Below, piece after piece: positions 62,056 to 64,000 of a stretch of 64,000 nucleotides of DNA. Positions within the stretch are counted from its first letter, which is position 1, and each line of letters begins with the position of its first letter. The stretch spans positions 62,001 through 126,000 of the forward strand of contig NZ_RCSU01000010.1 in assembly GCF_003991355.1 (NCBI RefSeq), in the 5' to 3' direction. A program made the position numbers and the translations under genes. The notes under the pieces were generated by a model. That model was given only the letters and a program-made list of their open reading frames with translations. It was not told where the DNA came from and did no database searches. This DNA comes from Pseudoflavitalea rhizosphaerae (lineage in GTDB: Bacteria; Bacteroidota; Bacteroidia; Chitinophagales; Chitinophagaceae).

Positions 62056-64000
62056 TTTCGGGAACAGTCTGCTGAATATACCCAACAGCATCGATCTGGG
62101 TGATTTTGGCGCAATCATTCCAAATGCAGAAGGCATTCAGATCATCTTCAATGAAAATAAATGGTATGCGATCATCACAGGCGGCATTCTTCCGGCCTCT
62201 ACCCCCAAAATGATCAAAGTCGAATTTGGCACCGACCTCTCCAATACCTCTCCCACCGTTACTGACTGGGGCAATTTCGGAGGTCTCGATCCCAACAGTG
62301 ACCTACATATGTTCAAAGATGGGAACAATTGGTATGGCATCACAATGAACAGGCATGGTCATCTATTGAGATTTGATTTCACCAGCAGCTTTAACAATAC
62401 ACCTACCGGCGTAGACCTGGGAAGCGTGGGACTCACGGCATTTCCAACGGGTCTGTATGTGATAAACGACAATGGTTTTTGGCGTCTCTTTGTGATTGAC
62501 TCCGGAGATGACCTTAGAAATAATCAAACAAGTAATTCTTCCATCGTCCGATTCGATTTCGGCAACTCCCTGCTCAATACTCCCGTAAGAGAAGACCTGG
62601 GTAACCCAAACAATGTGTTGAAGCACCCAAGAGATATCACCATCATCAGGAACTGCGATCAAGCGGTGGCATTTATTGTTAATGGTAATACCAGTAATCC
62701 TTCCATTAGCCGGATGGACTTTATAAACGGCCTCGGCCAACCGCCAATTGGAACAGATCTGGGAAACCTCGGTAACCTTGCCTTCCCCCACTCCATCTCC
62801 AAATTATTCCGGGTAAACGAAGACCTCTTTGCCTTTGTTACCAACGTCAACAACAACTCTATTACCAGACTGCAGTTCGCCGGCTGCACCAACGCCAGCC
62901 AACAAAGTTCAACAGCACAAACTCCGCCTCCCATCAAGTACAATTCACCCGGTACTTACAATATCAATCTTACTATCGACGATGGTCTACCTACACAATC
63001 ATCCGTTTGCCACCAACTGGTAGTGATGCCTGCTCCAGTTCAGAGTCCCAATAAATTGCTACCACTATGTCTTAATGGAACTGTTCGTTTAGGTACACCC
63101 ACCACGCATGCAAAATATTTATGGAACACAGGCGCCACTACACAGGAAATAGATGTATCAGCTCCCGGAAAATATTGGGTGGATATCGATATGTTTGGCT
63201 GCAAAGCGGCAGATACATTCTTTGTTGAGTATTATAAACAAGTGGATTTCGGCTTTTCTCAAAACATCTGTAATCCCTATGAACTCAGCTTTTCAGCTCT
63301 TGGCGCCAACGTCAGCAACGCCCGTTGGGATTTTGGCGATGGCAATACAGCTACCGGTCAGAATGTGAGCCATGTTTACAATACCTTCGGTACCTATACT
63401 ATTACACTCACCGCATTCAACGGCACCTGCGACGAAGTGATCACCAAGGTAATCCGTGTCCTCGTTACCGACGATAACCTCATCACCACCAAAGACACCA
63501 CCATCTGCATTGGGGCAAGTCTCAAGCTTGAAACAGTACCCGCCATCGATTTCTGCTGGAGCCCGTCCACGGACCTCGACAATCCACGAACGCTCAATCC
63601 TGTAGCCACTCCAGTTACAGATATGACCTATTATCTCAACGCAAAAGTGATAGGTAACAACCTAATCGGCAATGGTGATTTCAGTGCAGGTAATACCGGG
63701 TTCACTTCTCAATATACCTATGCCGCCAACGGCTTTCCTGAAGGATTGTACTGGATAGGAAACAATCCCACCAACTGGCATACTGGTTTCCAGTCATGCG
63801 GCGACCACACTTCGGGCAATGGCAATATGATGGTAGTGAATGGTTCTCCCGTTCTTAATATGGTAGTATGGGAACAAACCATTGCCGTAACACCCAATAC
63901 CAATTACGCTTTCTCCACCTGGATCACCAGCGCCGCCAATGTCAACCCTGCACTTTTACAATTTTCCATTAATGGGTTAACACTCGGCAACCTCATCAGC
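62051..64000 (+). pseudogene. Main part of a frameshifted T9SS/PKD-type surface protein (runs off the window)
   Basis: An open frame of at least 650 codons with no stop before the window's end. It repeats a unit of about 50 residues ending in DLG (SLLNIPNSIDLGDFG; SFNNTPTGVDLGSVG; SLLNTPVREDLGNPN; GQPPIGTDLGNLGN), a beta-propeller-like domain. A PKD domain follows (ARWDFGDGNTATGQNVSHVY then FGTYTITLTAFNG), and further Ig-like parts with CIGAS and WSPSTDLDNPRTLNPVA. The T9SS tail is expected beyond the window. The frame joins the N-terminal fragment through a one-base frameshift at 62049-62051. Confidence 0.75.

Noticed and set aside
1-64000. CRISPR arrays, tRNA/rRNA genes and insertion sequences
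   Set aside because: No regularly spaced repeats with spacers, no TPsiC-like cloverleaf candidates and no transposase motifs were noticed by eye.

Overview
This is chromosomal DNA from a member of the Bacteroidota, most likely the Chitinophagaceae/Chitinophaga group. That placement is inferred from family content and was not tested by a search. The indicators are two SusC/SusD pairs, an ECF sigma/FecR pair, proteins with type IX secretion (T9SS) C-terminal sorting domains, many SPII lipoproteins, GH26/GH130 mannan enzymes, HxlR and ROK regulators, and promoter boxes of the form TAnnTTTG. No rRNA, tRNA, CRISPR array or intact insertion sequence was seen.

Layout. (1) 1-4.0 kb: the tail of a glycosyltransferase, a convergent GH130 gene, and a long RluA-type pseudouridine synthase. 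(2) 4.0-12.3 kb: mostly small secreted or lipoprotein genes (alpha/beta hydrolase, TPR protein, HxlR regulator, YciI-like, lectin-like, Pmp3-like, SRPBCC-like, TlpA-like), plus one short reading frame broken by a TGA. (3) 12.5-17 kb: a membrane protein, then an RNA-repair cassette (RNA ligase, HD-Pnk end-healing enzyme, SRPBCC protein) divergent from a metallophosphoesterase. (4) 17.3-21.2 kb: an ANT(6)-like adenylyltransferase, a DUF1444-like protein, a GNAT enzyme, a DUF6985-like protein and PhnA/YjdM. (5) 21.2-27.4 kb: a beta-mannan operon (GH26, sugar symporter, 2-epimerase, dicarboxylate carrier) divergent from an SGNH hydrolase. (6) 27.5-33.7 kb: an NTF2-like protein, two secreted proteins (one T9SS), an unknown secreted protein, and a LysR/YeiH pair. 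(7) 33.9-43.5 kb: a ROK-SusC-SusD unit, an SDR, a micro membrane protein coupled to an SPFH protein, an HxlR regulator and a GyrI-like protein. (8) 43.9-51.5 kb: an ECF sigma-FecR-SusC-SusD-glycerophosphodiesterase operon. (9) 51.6-55.6 kb: an apparently AT-richer decayed zone with a methyltransferase pseudogene, an AAA+ ATPase preceded by three palindromes, and a structured-RNA-like element. (10) 55.8-64 kb: two divergent giant T9SS/PKD-type genes, each broken by a single small lesion.

How the genes work together. GH26, symporter and epimerase form a known beta-mannan catabolic module, but the phosphorylase usually found with them is missing from the cluster. The only GH130 here is about 20 kb away beside a glycosyltransferase. 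The ligase and HD-Pnk genes would heal and seal broken RNA. The sigma/FecR pair probably controls the second SusCD pair and a glycerophosphodiester phosphodiesterase, which suggests a phosphodiester or phospholipid-derived substrate. The most unusual signals are the RNA-repair cassette, the evenly spaced triple palindrome before the ATPase, the unexplained structured RNA candidate, and the clustered gene lesions at the right end.
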